Origin: Tetrahymena thermophila SB210
Lineage: Eukaryota; Ciliophora; Oligohymenophorea; Hymenostomatida; Tetrahymenidae
Assembly (NCBI RefSeq): GCF_000189635.1
Contig: NW_002476146.1
Location: 124,001-188,000, forward strand
DNA: 64,000 nt
Direction: 5' to 3'
Shown: in pieces, positions 1 through 13,402 of the stretch
Layout of the letters: each line of letters begins with the position of its first letter
Position numbering within the stretch: position 1 is the stretch's first letter
Notes under the pieces: generated by a model
Databases searched by the model: none
What the model saw: the letters and a program-made list of their open reading frames with translations, nothing else
Told to the model about the DNA's origin: nothing
Position numbers and translations under genes: made by a program

Positions 1-1
1 T

Positions 2-1787
2 TTGATTCCAAATATCGAAAAAATTCGTAAAGCATATGAAGATATTTATCAAAAAATACTAAAGAAACAACCACTAACTAAGAGATCTCCAAGTAATTAA
101 TAAATTAAATTATTCAAATAATTAAAAATAAATAAAATTAATAATATTATCTAACAAAAAAGGTGAAGAAGACATGAATTATGCCAAACACGAAGATATC
201 ACTTACAAAAAATTGAAAATTGATGAAGATGACAAAATGAACTCCGACGAAAGTAGTCCTTAACCACCTCAAATTACCTAAGCTTAAAAATTATAGTTTT
301 AAATGAATTCTAAACCACCTGATGTTGTTCCAAAGCTTTAAGCCTATATTGCTCCTCAGACAAAATTATAACAAGCCTCTCCATAAGTTAAAGAAGAAAA
401 GTCAGCTAAATAACCAAAATAAGTAAATGTAGCAACTCCTGCTTTATAAGAACAATCTGCAATCCCATAAGTGAAAGTTTAATCAAGTCCTGGAAAAAAC
501 AATATAATTTTACAATAACAATAGTAAAATCAGTAATAAGTTTTATTATAATAGCAATTTGATTAGAATAATTTATAGCAACAGCAATAGTAAGCTTAAT
601 AAAAAATATTAATTGCAGGAAATAGCTTAGCAGCGAATCAATAGCAAGTTCCCTAATAAATTTTACCTATGCATTAATAGTTAGTTGGAAATTAAATAAA
701 TGGGCTGATGTAGTAACAGTAACTATAATAACCAATTCAGTAAAACTAGTAATTAAGCTAAGTTTAGCAATAGTAATAGTAATAATAACAACAACAAATA
801 ATTCAATAAAATATGATGATCTAATAGCATTAATAGCAATAGCCATAGCAACAGCATTAAAATCTATCTCAATAACTTTTGTTAGTGTAAGATCCTTAGG
901 CTTTTAATCTAATCTAATTGTAAATGTTATAGCAATAAGCTCAACCTTAATAAAACCAATAATTAATAGGGTAAATAGGAAATTAAGCATATACAATTCC
1001 TTCAACTGCAGATATTAACCAAATATAACTAAATTAATTACTGCAGTAATAACAAAATTAAAATTTGCAAATGCTTAATAATTAAATAAATTAAAATGCA
1101 TAAAACTTGATTCAACTACAAAACCAACCAGGCAGTTAAATACAAGTAATCAATGGATAAATAATACCAAAATAAATGGAAGTATAAATGGGTTAGTTTG
1201 CACTTCAAAACTAATAAGGAATCGGGTAAATAAATGCAAATTAAAATATTTTTGTAGGATAATAAATGAACTAAAAATAACAATAGAACTTAATTCAATA
1301 GTAGCATCAACAATAATAAGCTAGACTAATCTAGCAATAATAGCAATAGCCCTTCATGACTCAGTAGCTAGTATATAATAGTTAAGGTATTTTAGACCCT
1401 AATTATTAGCTTTAATTAGCCAACTAACAAATTTAATCAGCTAATTAATAAATTCAGTAAATATAAGGCATCAAAACCATAAATCAAAATGATAATGCAC
1501 TCTTGTTGCAGCAGCTTGGCATGTAGCAACAGCCTCAAACACAATAACAAGCTAATGGTATAAATCAGATATTTTAGTAACAGGCTTAGCCAAATCGTTA
1601 AATTCAACAACCTCAATTTAACCCAGCATAGTAACAGTAATAATAGCAGTACTAAATGTTTAATAACATGATATTAAATCCTAATGACCCTTCATCTTTC
1701 AAATAAATTAATGGAAATATTTAAGATTTTATAAATAACACTCAACTTTAGCAGATTATGGGTGGTAAAAATACTAAAATAGAATGA
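2..1787 (+). CDS. Gln/Asn-rich low-complexity protein, 3' part (5' end outside window)
   Basis: The gene runs in from the left edge. The frame is open from base 2, is broken by one intron (93-162, 70 nt, GT..AG, phase 1) and closes at TGA 1785-1787. This leaves about 571 residues. The first ~30 residues are charged and helical (motif NIEKIRKAYEDIYQKI). After the intron comes a Lys/Asp/Glu/Ser stretch, then roughly 450 residues dominated by Gln and Asn, almost all Gln encoded by TAA/TAG, with scattered Met, Pro and Ile. There is no enzyme motif in the visible part. Such prion-like tails are common in ciliate transcription, chromatin and RNA-binding proteins, but the diagnostic domain would lie upstream of the window, so I give no function. 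The reading frame is sure; the function is unknown. Confidence 0.8.
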
Positions 1788-2527
1788 AATTATATTTTTA
1801 TTGATTGAATTAAATTAATAAACAACTAAAAAAAAAATATTTTGAAATTAATTGCTTATAACCGTTTTATTAATATTTTAAATCTTCTTATGTCAACTTC
1901 ATCTCCTCAAATAATATGTCATTACATACTTTCAATTATAAATTAATTATTTTTGTTTTTCATATAATTTAATCAGTTTTTATTATTGACTAATCACTTT
2001 TTAAATTTTTCTTTTCAGCAAATATAAAACGCGAAATTTAAATAAATCATTTAATGATAAAAATAAAATCAGAATTTACTTTATTTGTCCTGCCATATTT
2101 TGGGAATGATCTAGGCAAGTTTTATTATATTTAATTATTATTTTTCGATTAAATAAGAGTAAAGTAGATTTAATCAATCTTTTTATCAAAGAAATTAGTG
2201 AAATAAAGAATTTAAAAATCCTTGTAAATGCTTCTTCTTTTATCCTGTTAGCATTTATTTTATATAAATTTCAATTTATAATTTAAAACATTTATCAGAC
2301 AGTTTATGTTTTAATTAAATTATAGCTTATTAAATGTATACATAATTCATTTATTTATTACCTAAAAAATTTAAATATATTTTAGAATTATCATTTTTCT
2401 AGCTTTTACTTAATTTTTAAAGCAAGTTAGGAATTAATTTATTTACTAATTAAACGATTATTTATTTTTTTAATAGAAAATATACATCTTAATCTAAATA
2501 AATAAATAAGCTCTATTTCTAAAGTAA
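1788..2527. other. AT-rich intergenic spacer
   Basis: A/T-rich spacer between two + strand genes. I see no conserved frame, RNA gene or repeat. It must hold the 3' UTR of the first gene and the promoter of the second, but no motif stands out. Confidence 0.6.
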
Positions 2528-4805
2528 ATGCTACCTTCTATAAAAAAACCTAAAAAATAAATTAGAAAAGATAAATTCATTGACAATTTATTTAAAAGTT
2601 TTGAAGAGAAGGCACCTAAAACAAAAGAAGATTTTAATTATGAAATATTATAAAATTTAGAGCCTGTGCATATTGAAGTAATTTTTGGGTTTTATAATTT
2701 AAATTAAAAAAGTAATTAGTTTGTGCAATTTATTTTAATAGGGAATATATTTTGAAAAGAAGAATTCAAGCTAACCTTATTATAGTAGGTAGATAGGGAT
2801 TAATAATCCTTATTATTCTTCTTCTTCTAAAAATCATATGCGTAATAGCTCTATGCAAGAATTATACAATACAAAAGAATTAGATGCTAATATATTGCAA
2901 AATGCATTCACTCCAAGAGGCAATAATCTCAACTTTCTTGAAAATTATAAAAACGCATTTAACAAAATAGTCTCACCAAGAAGTTCAAGGAGCCCAAGGA
3001 GTCCACGTAGTCCCAGGGAACTTGAAAACTCTGGGAATCTTTCGTAGAGAGGATTTATGAAATCAAAATCATAACAAGCTATTCAAGTAGATTAAATTGA
3101 AGAGTAGATAGATAGATTAATTTATTTGTTTATTATTTGTTACATTTAATTTAAAGCATTAATGAATTAATTAATAGTTTTTAAATCAGTTACTAAGAAA
3201 GACTTTTTTTGATTGTTTATAAAACTGATTCTTACCAATTATTTAAAAAATAATATATTTTAATTTAAATAGGACCAATTACTTTGAGGAAGTGTTTCAA
3301 AAAAAGTAGTAATAGATTGAAGAAAATGAAAATTTGGCAAATGAGAATTTACCTCCTCATATTTTAAAAGAATACACTAAAAGATGGGGTGAAGTAGATA
3401 TTTCTATGAAAAAAACAGATAGACTTCTTCAACAAGAAGTCTCTCAGACAATGAATACGATAAACTCAAACTTAAAGCAAATAGTTGTTGAGTAAAAATT
3501 TATTAAAATTGGATAATTGCTTGTAACTTAACAATTTTTTAACAAAAATAGATAAGACAAAAAAAGAATCATTCGAAACTTAACATCTTTGGATTCAATA
3601 TTTTAAGTTGCCAAAAACGAAGTTTTAGAACTTAAGGTGATTGACCTTACAAATGAGAAAGAAAAAAAGTAGATTAGGCCAAGATAATCAATGCAGGATT
3701 CAATTAATAATCTTCCAGCCATACCTAAAGTATTTACCATAAAAACTGAGCCAAGTTAATATGATTTTTAAAATAAAAATTCTCATAAATTCAAAAAAAT
3801 CACAAATATCAATCCTAAATTTTCCTTAATGTACTCAAGATTTATAAAAAAATTGCATTATCCTCATCTTAAGTCAGATACACATTTAGAAAAAAAGAAG
3901 TTCTTAACCAAATTTAGATAGTAGCAATTAGAATATAAACCCAAAACTAATCTAATTCTTTATTAAGGCTTACAAGACATTCTTTAAGAGAATACATTTT
4001 AATAGTAAAATTAAGAAAATTCGTACACTACTTAAAACATAAGCAAAGTAAATTACTTTAATTTATCATTAGTCAAAAATTGTTTAAAAAATTCAATAGG
4101 ATAACAGCTAATACTTACCTATCTTGCAAATAAACAAAAGCATAAAGAATAAAGTTACAAACAAAAGTGTTGAATAAACGTTGAATGGATCAAGTGTGTT
4201 TGATAAATCTAAGCTTAGTACCACAATTGACACTTACTATGGTAAATAAATGGATAGGACTTTATCTCTTCATAAAACATATGATAGTTCTGCTAAAAAG
4301 ACAACTTAGATTTAACCTAATAAATTGTTAAACAAATCTCAGTCTTCAAAAAACATATATCACAAAAAGCAAAAGAATTTACCTAAATTTTTGGTTCCAT
4401 TTAAAGACCTTGTGCTCAATACATGGAAAGGTAAAATAGGTCCTACATAAGAAGAGAATGTGCTATTTTCTAATTGCTTGGGAATGCTTTCACTCCACAA
4501 AGAAATGAAAGAAGATATACATGATATAAAAGAATACTAATTCGATTTGAAATCTTAATACACAGCAGTGCCTTCTAAGTCTACAAGATGTATTTTAATT
4601 TCTTTTAAACTTTTAGTTTGAAAATTTTTTTAATTTTTGATAATTAAAAATAAAAGTGCAAAAGAATGCAGAAAAGAAATTCAAAAAAGTAATTAAACAG
4701 AATGTAGATACAAAATAAATGTTAATTAACATGAATATTCAGCAACTTGATTAAATAGTTGAGTTAGATGATCCTATTGATTACTTAATATCTGACAATT
4801 ATTGA
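2528..4805 (+). CDS. Basic SPR-repeat protein, unknown function
   Basis: Five exons: 2528-2677, 2742-3103, 3273-4047, 4100-4589 and 4657-4805. All phases are compatible, giving 641 residues ending at TGA 4803. Two supports for the splicing: intron 4048-4099 (52 nt, GTAAATT..CAATAG) removes what would be a frame break, and the 169-nt intron 3104-3272 removes an in-frame TGA. The protein is basic and rich in Ser, Lys, Asn and Gln. It has a Ser-Pro-Arg repeat block around residues 100-115 (SPRSSRSPRSPRSPR) that resembles phosphorylated or microtubule-associated linkers. The middle is Lys/Phe/Tyr rich and the C-terminus is acidic (VELDDPIDYLISDN). I recognise no catalytic domain. The exact start of intron 2 is the least certain boundary. 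Confidence 0.7.
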
Positions 4806-5803
4806 ATGTGTATCTTCTTTTTTAAAGAATTTTAATCATTAAAATAATCATTAAATATATAATTTGTTATGTATTTTTAAATTAATTTTAATTATTGAAA
4901 AATCTATGTATTAATTTTTTTTAATAATTAGCAAGATAAAAAATAACTTATTTTTGAAAAAATAAACTGGTTTAAAGTTTTTAATTTAATTATAAAATTT
5001 TTAATTATCGTTTTTTACTAATAAAGTTTTTATATTATGCACATTTTATCAAATAATAGTGTAAAGGTAATTAAATGTCTTATATCAAATAAATCTTTTA
5101 TATTTTGATATTAAATAATAAAATTAAAAATAAATTTTAATAAAATAAATGATTTTTGATATTAAAATACAAAGAAATAGCATAATTATACTAAATATCT
5201 AACTAAATAAATATCAAATTAGGAAATAATTTTAAACTGTTATTATTTAATTAAGTTTATAATTTTAAAAAGATGTTGCCAACTTGATTACAATTAGAAG
5301 CATTTTGTTATTTGTTATATTCATTCATTAAATAAAAATCTTACTTTATTTGTATGATTGATTAGATTATTTTTGATGATTTTAATTATTTTAGTTAATT
5401 ATTTTATTCTTAAAAATTTTAATTAATTAAAAATTGGTGGGTTTTTTTATAAGAAAAATGATAGACACAAATTTATTTTTATTTATTAAAGTAATAGAGT
5501 TGACTAGACTTTAAATTTTTTTTAAATATCTTTAAATTCAATCAAATTTAAGTAATTAATTATATTTTTATTGGAATTTATTTAACTATTGGTAATTATG
5601 TTTTGAAAAATGAGCTTATGTTTTAATCATTATACATCTATCTATCTATCAATCTATCTTTTTATTTATTTAATTAGAAATATATTAAGGGAAGATACAA
5701 CTTAATTTTAAAGAGCTGATAGAAAGCAAAAATCAAAAGGATATTTATATATTCTGAAAAGAATTAATTAAAGAAAAACAGAAAAAGTAAATAAACACAA
5801 GGT
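4806..5803. other. AT-rich intergenic spacer with short TCTA repeat
   Basis: About 1 kb of A/T-rich DNA between a + strand gene end and the SmB start. It contains a small TCTA/TCAA tetranucleotide run near 5637-5660. I see no gene in it. Confidence 0.6.
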
Positions 5804-6818
5804 ATGGCAAACCGTAGCAAATTTATGCAATGGATTGACTACCGTGTCCGTGTTACTATTTAAGACGGGCGTATGTTAGTTGGTACCTTCCTTGCATTTG
5901 ATAAACACTTAAATCTTGTTTTAAGTGAAACTGAAGAATTCAGACCCATCAAGCCTAAGACTAAGGGTAATTAATTAAAATTCAATTTATTTCATGTTTT
6001 TTTTCAGGTTAAATGTTCTTTAAAACAAATCATCAATTACCAAGAAATGCATAGCTCAATTAGGAAACAAAAGAAATGATATTAGTGTTCTAGTTATTGG
6101 GTTTAAATTTAAAATAAATAAAGCAATAGATGTTAAAATAATAATTATTATTAGTATCTTTCACTAAATTAGTGTTAGACAGTGATAATTTAATAATTGT
6201 CTTCATAATATGAAAAATAAATCTCAACAAATGAGTTTTTTGATAAATTTTAAAAAGCTTATAAATAGTTTGAAAAAAAAAAACTTAAACTTTCTCTAAA
6301 TGTTTTAAATAACCTGCATTTTTGAAAATTATTATTAAATAAGCTCTGTGAAAGAGTATTTGTGAATGATAATAATATAATTTATCAATTAATTATTAGG
6401 TGAACCTGAGAGACAAACTAAGCGTATTCTTGGATTGGTTATCATCAGAGGTGAAAATATAGTATCTATAAATGCAGAAGCTCCTCCTTCTCAGCAGGTA
6501 AATAATTTTTATGTTATTTAAGAACGAAAATTTGAATTCTATTATGCATAATTGAATAAAGATAAACTATAAAATTTATTTTTTATAACCTAAAATTAGG
6601 CAAAAAAGATAGATACAAGTGCCACTGGGCCAGGTACTGCCCAGCCTATTAATAGAGTTGGCACAGTTCCCCCAATGATGGATAGACCTCCTTAGATGCC
6701 TCCAGGTCAACCCCCAATGGGCATGATGCCTCCTCCTATGCCCGGAATGCCTCCTATGCATCCTGGTATGCTACCTCCTAATCTTAGACCTCCTGGTACT
6801 CTTCCTCCAAGCTATTGA
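5804..6818 (+). CDS. SNRPB: Small nuclear ribonucleoprotein SmB/B'
   Basis: Core spliceosomal Sm protein B, part of the heptameric Sm ring on U1, U2, U4 and U5 snRNAs. Exons are 5804-5966, 6400-6497 and 6600-6818, giving 159 residues. The N-terminal Sm fold is clear. Sm1 has [27 protein letters not shown] spread over residues ~15-41, with the family's D-x-H-x-N-L core; Sm2 has [15 protein letters not shown] near residues 67-81. A charged linker ([19 protein letters not shown]) matches SmB. The last third is Pro/Met rich, with PPGMRPP-like repeats as in animal SmB, where they contact other splicing factors. Intron 1 is long (433 nt) for such a small gene. The start is the first ATG after a purine-rich leader and matches the length of homologues. 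Confidence 0.95.
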
Positions 6819-7534
6819 AATATATAAAAAGATAATAAAGGAATGTAACAGCTGTAATAAGTAGTAAAATAGATAAAAACAAACTCACTTAAGATAAATA
6901 TAATACAAAAATCAATAAAAATCTAATTAAATTCATTTAGAGGTATTTTGCAACACAAAATAGGAGTTTTTTTATATAAAATTAAAGGATGAAAGGTATA
7001 GCAAAATTAGCTAAAAATATAATGCTTTCTTAAATATAATATAAATATCTTTTAACTGTATATTAAATGCATCTTTTATATTTGAGCTTTTTCTTAGCAC
7101 TTCTTCCTTTTCCTTACCTTCCTTCAATCATTTCAAAAATATTTTTTTCAAATAAAAATGATAAAAAATACTTTTATATTTATCAGTATTTATTCATAAA
7201 AAAAAATATTAATAAAAGTATAAATAAAGCTATAGCTTTATCTGTTATTATTTATTATAGAATTAATTTTCTAAAATAAAATATAATTATTATAAAATCT
7301 TTATATTTAGATGATCATAAATTATATAAAAATAGAAAAACTTTTAAATCCAACAATTTAAATAATTGTTTGTGTTTAAAAAAGATAAAATCCTATAAAA
7401 AAACAAAAACAAACTGTAAAGATAACGTAGTTGTCTTTAGTTTGATTCTATTTAAAGTAATTAAAGTAGAACTTTTTAATAACAACTCAACTTATTTAAT
7501 TAGAAGCAAAGAATATTTTTTTATTCTTAGTAAA
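6819..7534. other. AT-rich intergenic spacer
   Basis: Spacer between SmB and the LRR gene. Frames open here are short translations of A/T sequence rich in Ile, Phe, Tyr and Lys, and I do not take them as genes. No RNA gene is visible. Confidence 0.55.
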
Positions 7535-10500
7535 ATGAATTTAAGTGAAATTAAGAATTAATTTAAAGATGTAAAATCTCCTCGATTTAGAGAATCTAAT
7601 GCTTTTAGTTAATAAGTAAAGGGTACTAAAAAAAAATCTATCCCAAATAGCTTACCTAGAAGTCCAGAATTATTTGGTAGCACTAATAACTCTTTTTACT
7701 AAAATGGTTTGCCTTTGTCGCCTAAAATTTAATTAAGTTAGAACGAAAAGGTTATTAATATACTCGATTAAAGTGGCATTCTATTATCTAAACCAGCTTG
7801 GATGCTATCAGGAACAGTAACTAATAAAAGGACTAAAAACTATAAAAATAATATCAATCTAAATATTGTAAGTAAATTCAACTTAGATGATAAGAAAAAG
7901 ATTCCAAAATTAACTCCAGTCTTGATAACTCATTAAACTTAAACAGAGCCAGATGAAAAAGCGAAAAATGAAAGTGTACATAAATACTCTGAAGGTAAAG
8001 AGCTGCCTGATTATAAATAATATGGTGGGCCGTTTAATATCGCTCATATCCCAGAAGAAGGGGTTTAAGTTGAATTAGATCAATCGGAAATTGAAATAAT
8101 TGATAAAATTGCTAATTTTGAAACATAGGACGATGATCCTCTCAAGGTTAAAATGTCTTGTTTCACAGAAATTAAATAAAATTTAGTAAAAAATGAAGCA
8201 GATTATTATGATTAATTCAAAAATTTAAATCACATAATTGAAGCAGAGAAGTTTTTTTAAGGAAATAAAGTTTCAAGCTATTCGGAAATGCTTCAAAAAA
8301 TTCAAAACAATAAATTATTTCCTAAAACGTTAGGTTTAGTAAAAAGTAATATTTAAAGTTAGTACTAATCAAATGCTTCTTCTAGGAGAAATAGCGAAAT
8401 TTTAAATAAATATGATTAAAATCAAAAGCTTCAAACCTAGGGAGCAATTGAATCTTCTCGGTCAATAGCATTATCTATAAATACTCCAAAAAATAAAAAT
8501 AATTTAAGTAGAATGACATCTATTTCTTTCAGCTAAAAGCCAAGCAGCAAAAATATTTAACAACCTCTAGAAAGAACAAATTCATAATACTTTAATTTGA
8601 TTTCATCAGCAATTAACAAAATCTAAGCATAGTAAATAGGGTCTTTAGGTAATTTGAAAAGAAGTGAAAGCTATATGAACTTTTAGAGTCGATAAGATTC
8701 TCCTATTAACTCTCCTATGAATATTGATAAAATTATAAAAACTTCTAAATTTCGCAAAGGAAGTTTTTCTATTGCCAAAAATAATTTTACTGCTGAGATT
8801 TAAAATATGAATTTAGGTTCAAATAAATTTATTGAAAATGAAAAGCAGCAAGAAGAAATCGATGCCTCTTTAGATAAAAAATAAGAAACTCAGTCAAAAA
8901 AAAAGATTCCTTTTTTCATGAAATTAAAAAGTTAAAATAAAAATAAATAAGGGAATTTTTCATAAGATTTTAGTAAAGAATTTTATTAAAAATAGCAAAT
9001 ACTCACTGAAGCTAGTGAAAGATTTATTCCCATTAATAGATAAAATACCCAGCAATCTATATCTTCTCGCTCAGAGATTATTATGAATAATTATAAAAAA
9101 AATAATAGTAATTCACGTTATCCTATGAATTCAGAGTATATGGAAGAAGAATAACTAAATTTAAACTACTTTTCTATTAATGATAAATAAGTGGATGTAG
9201 TGAGCACAGTAGTAAGTGAAGGAAAAAAGTATAAAGTTATTAAGCTAAGCAAAAATAGGATAACTAATGAAGGGCTATCTAATTTTTTACAAAATTTACC
9301 TTCAAATATTAAGAAAATTGATATAAGTTATAACTCCTTTAGTCATGTTGGAATAATACCTTTAATAAACAGAATTAGTAAGTCAGAATTTACATAATTA
9401 TAAGAAATCAATATAGAAGGCAATAACTTAGGAGATAAATCAATATCTAAGCTTCTAACATCACTTTATGATTATACCAAACTGTTAAAATTAAATATAT
9501 CAAAAAATTCTTTAACAATTGATTCCATCCCATATCTAGTAAATTTAATTACTTAAAGCTCCTGTATTTAAGAGCTCTATCTAAAATGGAATAAGTTTAA
9601 ATCAGAATCTGGTTAAAAAATAGCTGAAGCTCTTATGGAAAATGACACTATAAAAGTACTTGATTTATCATATAATTCTTTGGGAATTTCAAATAACTAG
9701 AAATGCTAATTTTCAAAAACATTTGCAAAGCTAATTGAAAAAGACTCTGACTGTAGCATTATTCATATCGATATATCTTATAATTAAATTAATTTTTAAG
9801 AATCTTCTATCATCTCTGAAGCACTCAAAAAAAATTTTACAATACTTGGGTTCCACTTTAACGGAAATTGTGGTTTTATAGATAAATCTGGATTTCTAAT
9901 TCCTACAAAAGACGTTTCAAATTTATTAAGCCCACTTGAATCAAAAATATAAGGGGTTAGAGTAAAATTAATTAACATTCCTTTGTAAATTTTAAAATAT
10001 AATAAAAACATTAAATAAAAAATAGAGGCTTGAGTAATCAAGTCTTATGATTGAAGCTACTTAAGATAATTGCTGGATATGCTAAGGATGGGAAGAAAAA
10101 AAGTTTATTTGGAGACCTATGATTTCAGGGTAAGTATAGGTAGAACCAATATTTGTCCACATTAGTACAGAACAATATACTCCTAAAAAATTGGAAAAAG
10201 AGATAAATGGTAACTTAGTTTATTATGTCTATAGAGGAATGTTCCCTCCTAATACAAAGATTAACTATTTTTTTACTTCAAATGGTCATTGTTTGTTTGC
10301 CAAAGAACAAACAAACGAGGAAATAAACTTAACAAACATTTAAATCAGCTACAGTGATGAAACCACTTTAATCCCATAAATACAGATAGTAAATACTTTT
10401 ACTACCAACAAAAATAACTAAATAATTGATGAATCAAACTATCAAATTAAAATAAAATCAAAACCGAGAGTATAAATTTTCAAATATCCAAAACCAGAGC

Positions 10501-12400
10501 TCAAAGAGCTTTAAATTATTTGGAACTTAAGCTAATCATTATTTTATGAGTATTAAAATGAAAACGATGAATAATTGATTGAATAATGCTTTGAATTTGA
10601 TATTAGATATAGCTAGATAGAACACTATATTATGAATGATTTCTTGAGCTTTAAAAGGACTATCAGGAAATATTATAAGTAAATTAAAGATGTCTTCAAA
10701 TACTATTCTTCTTACAAACCATTTCTTGGTGAGAAATGGACAATCCCAATAGAAGTGTTTATCTAGTTGCTTAGTTCTGGACCAATAGAGATCATTGATG
10801 AAAAATACCTTAAAAAATGCTCAATAGCAGTTATATTTGACTAAACTAATTAGAACGAAAAAAAAAACAACAACATACCTCCGAAATAATTGGCGAGGTA
10901 AATAAATTCATTGTCTTTTAAAAACTAAAAATTATTTTTTATTATTAAAAAATAGGCATAACTTTTTACTTGCAATTTTAAGGTAAATAATTTTAAATTT
11001 TAGCTTTTTTTAAATTAATTATTATTAAAGAGTTGCTGAAATTAAATATTTGCAGTCTGGTTTAGCTTAAGACCATAAGACAGCCTTTGAAATGCTATTT
11101 GAAAAAGGATTTTAGCAAGTTTGTAATTAAGTTTAATGTGAACATCTTTGGAGGATAAATAATTTATGGAATTAAGAAGTAGATTTAGTCCTTTAGTATT
11201 ATAAGCCGTTAATTAACTACTTATTTAATAAGGTAAATAGAAATTATTTAAATATTATTGTTGAAAAATAATAAATAACATACCATAAATTTAAATTATT
11301 AAACAAATCAAAATATTTAAAAATTCAAATTTTTATTAATATTTTTGTTAAACCCATTATTTTTTAATTAAAAATTTTTTAACTAACTACACCAAAAATT
11401 AACAGTATTTAAATCTTAGTTGACCAAATATTTTTAATTTCAATTAATATATTTTAGAAAACCAATTAAATATTCAATAAATTAAAATAAAGTGTATTTT
11501 TTATTGAAAAATATTTTTATTTTTAAAATATAAATTTAGTACTCTTATAGGACTTAAGATAGCTAACTGTAGCTTTTTATTTAGTAACAGTAAATTTATT
11601 ATTAAAACGCAAACTAGAGTTAAAACACTAATAATTTACCTAAATTTATGTGTTTAAATGACTTTAAAGCTTTTGTTTATGAGAATATAAAAGAATTTAG
11701 CTTTCTTTCATTAATAGATATTCAAAAATGCTTTAATTTAAGTATATAGACATAAGTTGACTGTATTAACAAATATAAACATTTATATTTGAATTTACTA
11801 GAATTCTATGAAGCTGTAGCTAGGCTTGCAAATTTACTTATAATATACCCAGTAGGCTTTGATTTTTTGGATGAGAGTACTCTTTGCTATTTTAAAGATA
11901 TGGATATTTGTTGCAAGTTAGAATCAATGCTAGTAAAAATCTTTCAAAAAAGAAAAAATGAGACGAAAACTCTTTCTGAAATAACTGTTTCATAAACTTC
12001 TCTATTTGATTAAAAGATTAGACAATTCATATAATAAAAATAAATATTTAAACCAATAACTCAAAATAATTAAGAATAAGCCTAGACTATTACTACAAAT
12101 ATATAATTATAAGTTTCCTCTTTAAAAAGATAATCTATTGTATTACCAACACCGATAGATTATGCTTAGTCTACATTTTAGCATAGCAACCCTTAAATAT
12201 TTAACACAGATGATAAATGTTCAGAAACTTTTGACTCTGTTAAAAGCAATTTTGTAAATGGTTAATTAGTACGTAGATCAGGTTCAATGACACAAAACTT
12301 TAAATCAATTTACTTTTAACCATCTCCTTAATAAGAAAAATATAGTATTGATATGCAAGATTCAATAAGAATGTCATAAAATATTAAATAAATTATATGA
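7535..12400 (+). CDS. Large leucine-rich-repeat protein with conserved C-terminal domain
   Basis: Six exons: 7535-9961, 10026-10897, 10956-10982, 11031-11232 and 11540-12400, with the 27-nt third exon inferred from phase. The product is 1462 residues. Residues 1-550 are a disordered Ser/Asn/Lys/Gln-rich region. Residues ~550-800 carry ribonuclease-inhibitor-like repeats (KKIDISYNSF, LQEINIEGNNLGD, IKVLDLSYNSLG), the N/L spacing typical of LRR proteins. After the 64-nt intron 9962-10025 a cysteine/tryptophan segment follows (QDNCWICQGWEEKKFIWRP), then a folded, beta-rich ~350-residue region. It looks like the C-terminal part found with LRRs in some ciliate proteins, but I cannot name the domain. 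The tail is Gln/Ser rich. No membrane segment is seen. The start is the first ATG of the good coding region; the frame is open further upstream but reads as spacer. LRR proteins are usually interaction scaffolds. Confidence 0.8.
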
Positions 12401-13402
12401 ATTAACTATTTGATGCTTCAACTAAACTAACGGACTAAATTTGTATTTTATATTATAAGATATATTAATTCATTATTAAATTATAATTAATTTACATTTT
12501 TAATAATTAAAAATTACATTTTATAATATTTTAGAATAAATAATTATTAATTCTTTTATTATTATTTTATGTTTTAAATGTTAAAACTATAAATTTGTCA
12601 AATTAAAAACTCAAAATCTTTACAAAATATTTATCCCTCAAAAATTAATTTAAGAAACAAAACATTTTCAATCACAAAGTTATATTTAAAATATGGAGTA
12701 GATAGCACTAATACAAAATATTTATTTCATAGTCAAATAAATATTAGAGAATATTTGTTACATTTACAAAAATAAGCATTAAATAAATTATTTATTAGAA
12801 AAACAGATTTGTTTGTTATTTTTAAAATCATTAGGAAATATTTGGTTATGATAAACCAAGTTAGAATTCACATTCAGAACTAACCAATAGGACTAAAACT
12901 TAGAATTTAATTAGAGTTTAATTTTGATAAATTTATGAAGACATATAGTTCCTATAATGAAAGACAAACCAATAAAATTAGTTTTCTTAGTTGAACAAGC
13001 TAGATTATTAAATAAAAACTATTTATCATAATATTAAATTTCATAGTATAATCCCTTTAAGTTAATATTTGTTATATATTAGTGTATGAATATTTATTAT
13101 GTATGAGAATATTACAATTTGTTTAGCTAAAAAAAAATATTTAAAATGATTTTGAATTAAAATTTGGTTTTTATTTTTGTTTATTTATTTTGAAATAAAA
13201 TGTAAATTAGAAAATAAAAAGAAATAATGATTGATAATTAAATTAAAAATCTAAAAGAATATGTTAGAATGTTTTAAATAATTTCTAAAGAAATTAGATT
13301 CAGCAAAAATTTCATACATTCATTTATAAATAAATAGATAGATATATCTTACTTAAAATAAAATTTGTATACATTTAATATATAAAAATAATATTTTCTA
13401 GA
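12401..13402. other. AT-rich intergenic spacer
   Basis: About 1 kb of A/T-rich DNA with no supported gene on either strand. Confidence 0.6.

Noticed and set aside
4048-4099. 25-nt Paramecium-type intron (GTAAATTAC..ATTAG) in the SPR-repeat gene
   Set aside because: A 52-nt intron with the same donor and a better acceptor (CAATAG) also restores the frame and matches other intron sizes in the window.
7067-7279. Small Ile/Phe/Lys-rich ORF before the LRR gene
   Set aside because: Composition is that of translated A/T spacer; no homology or splice links.
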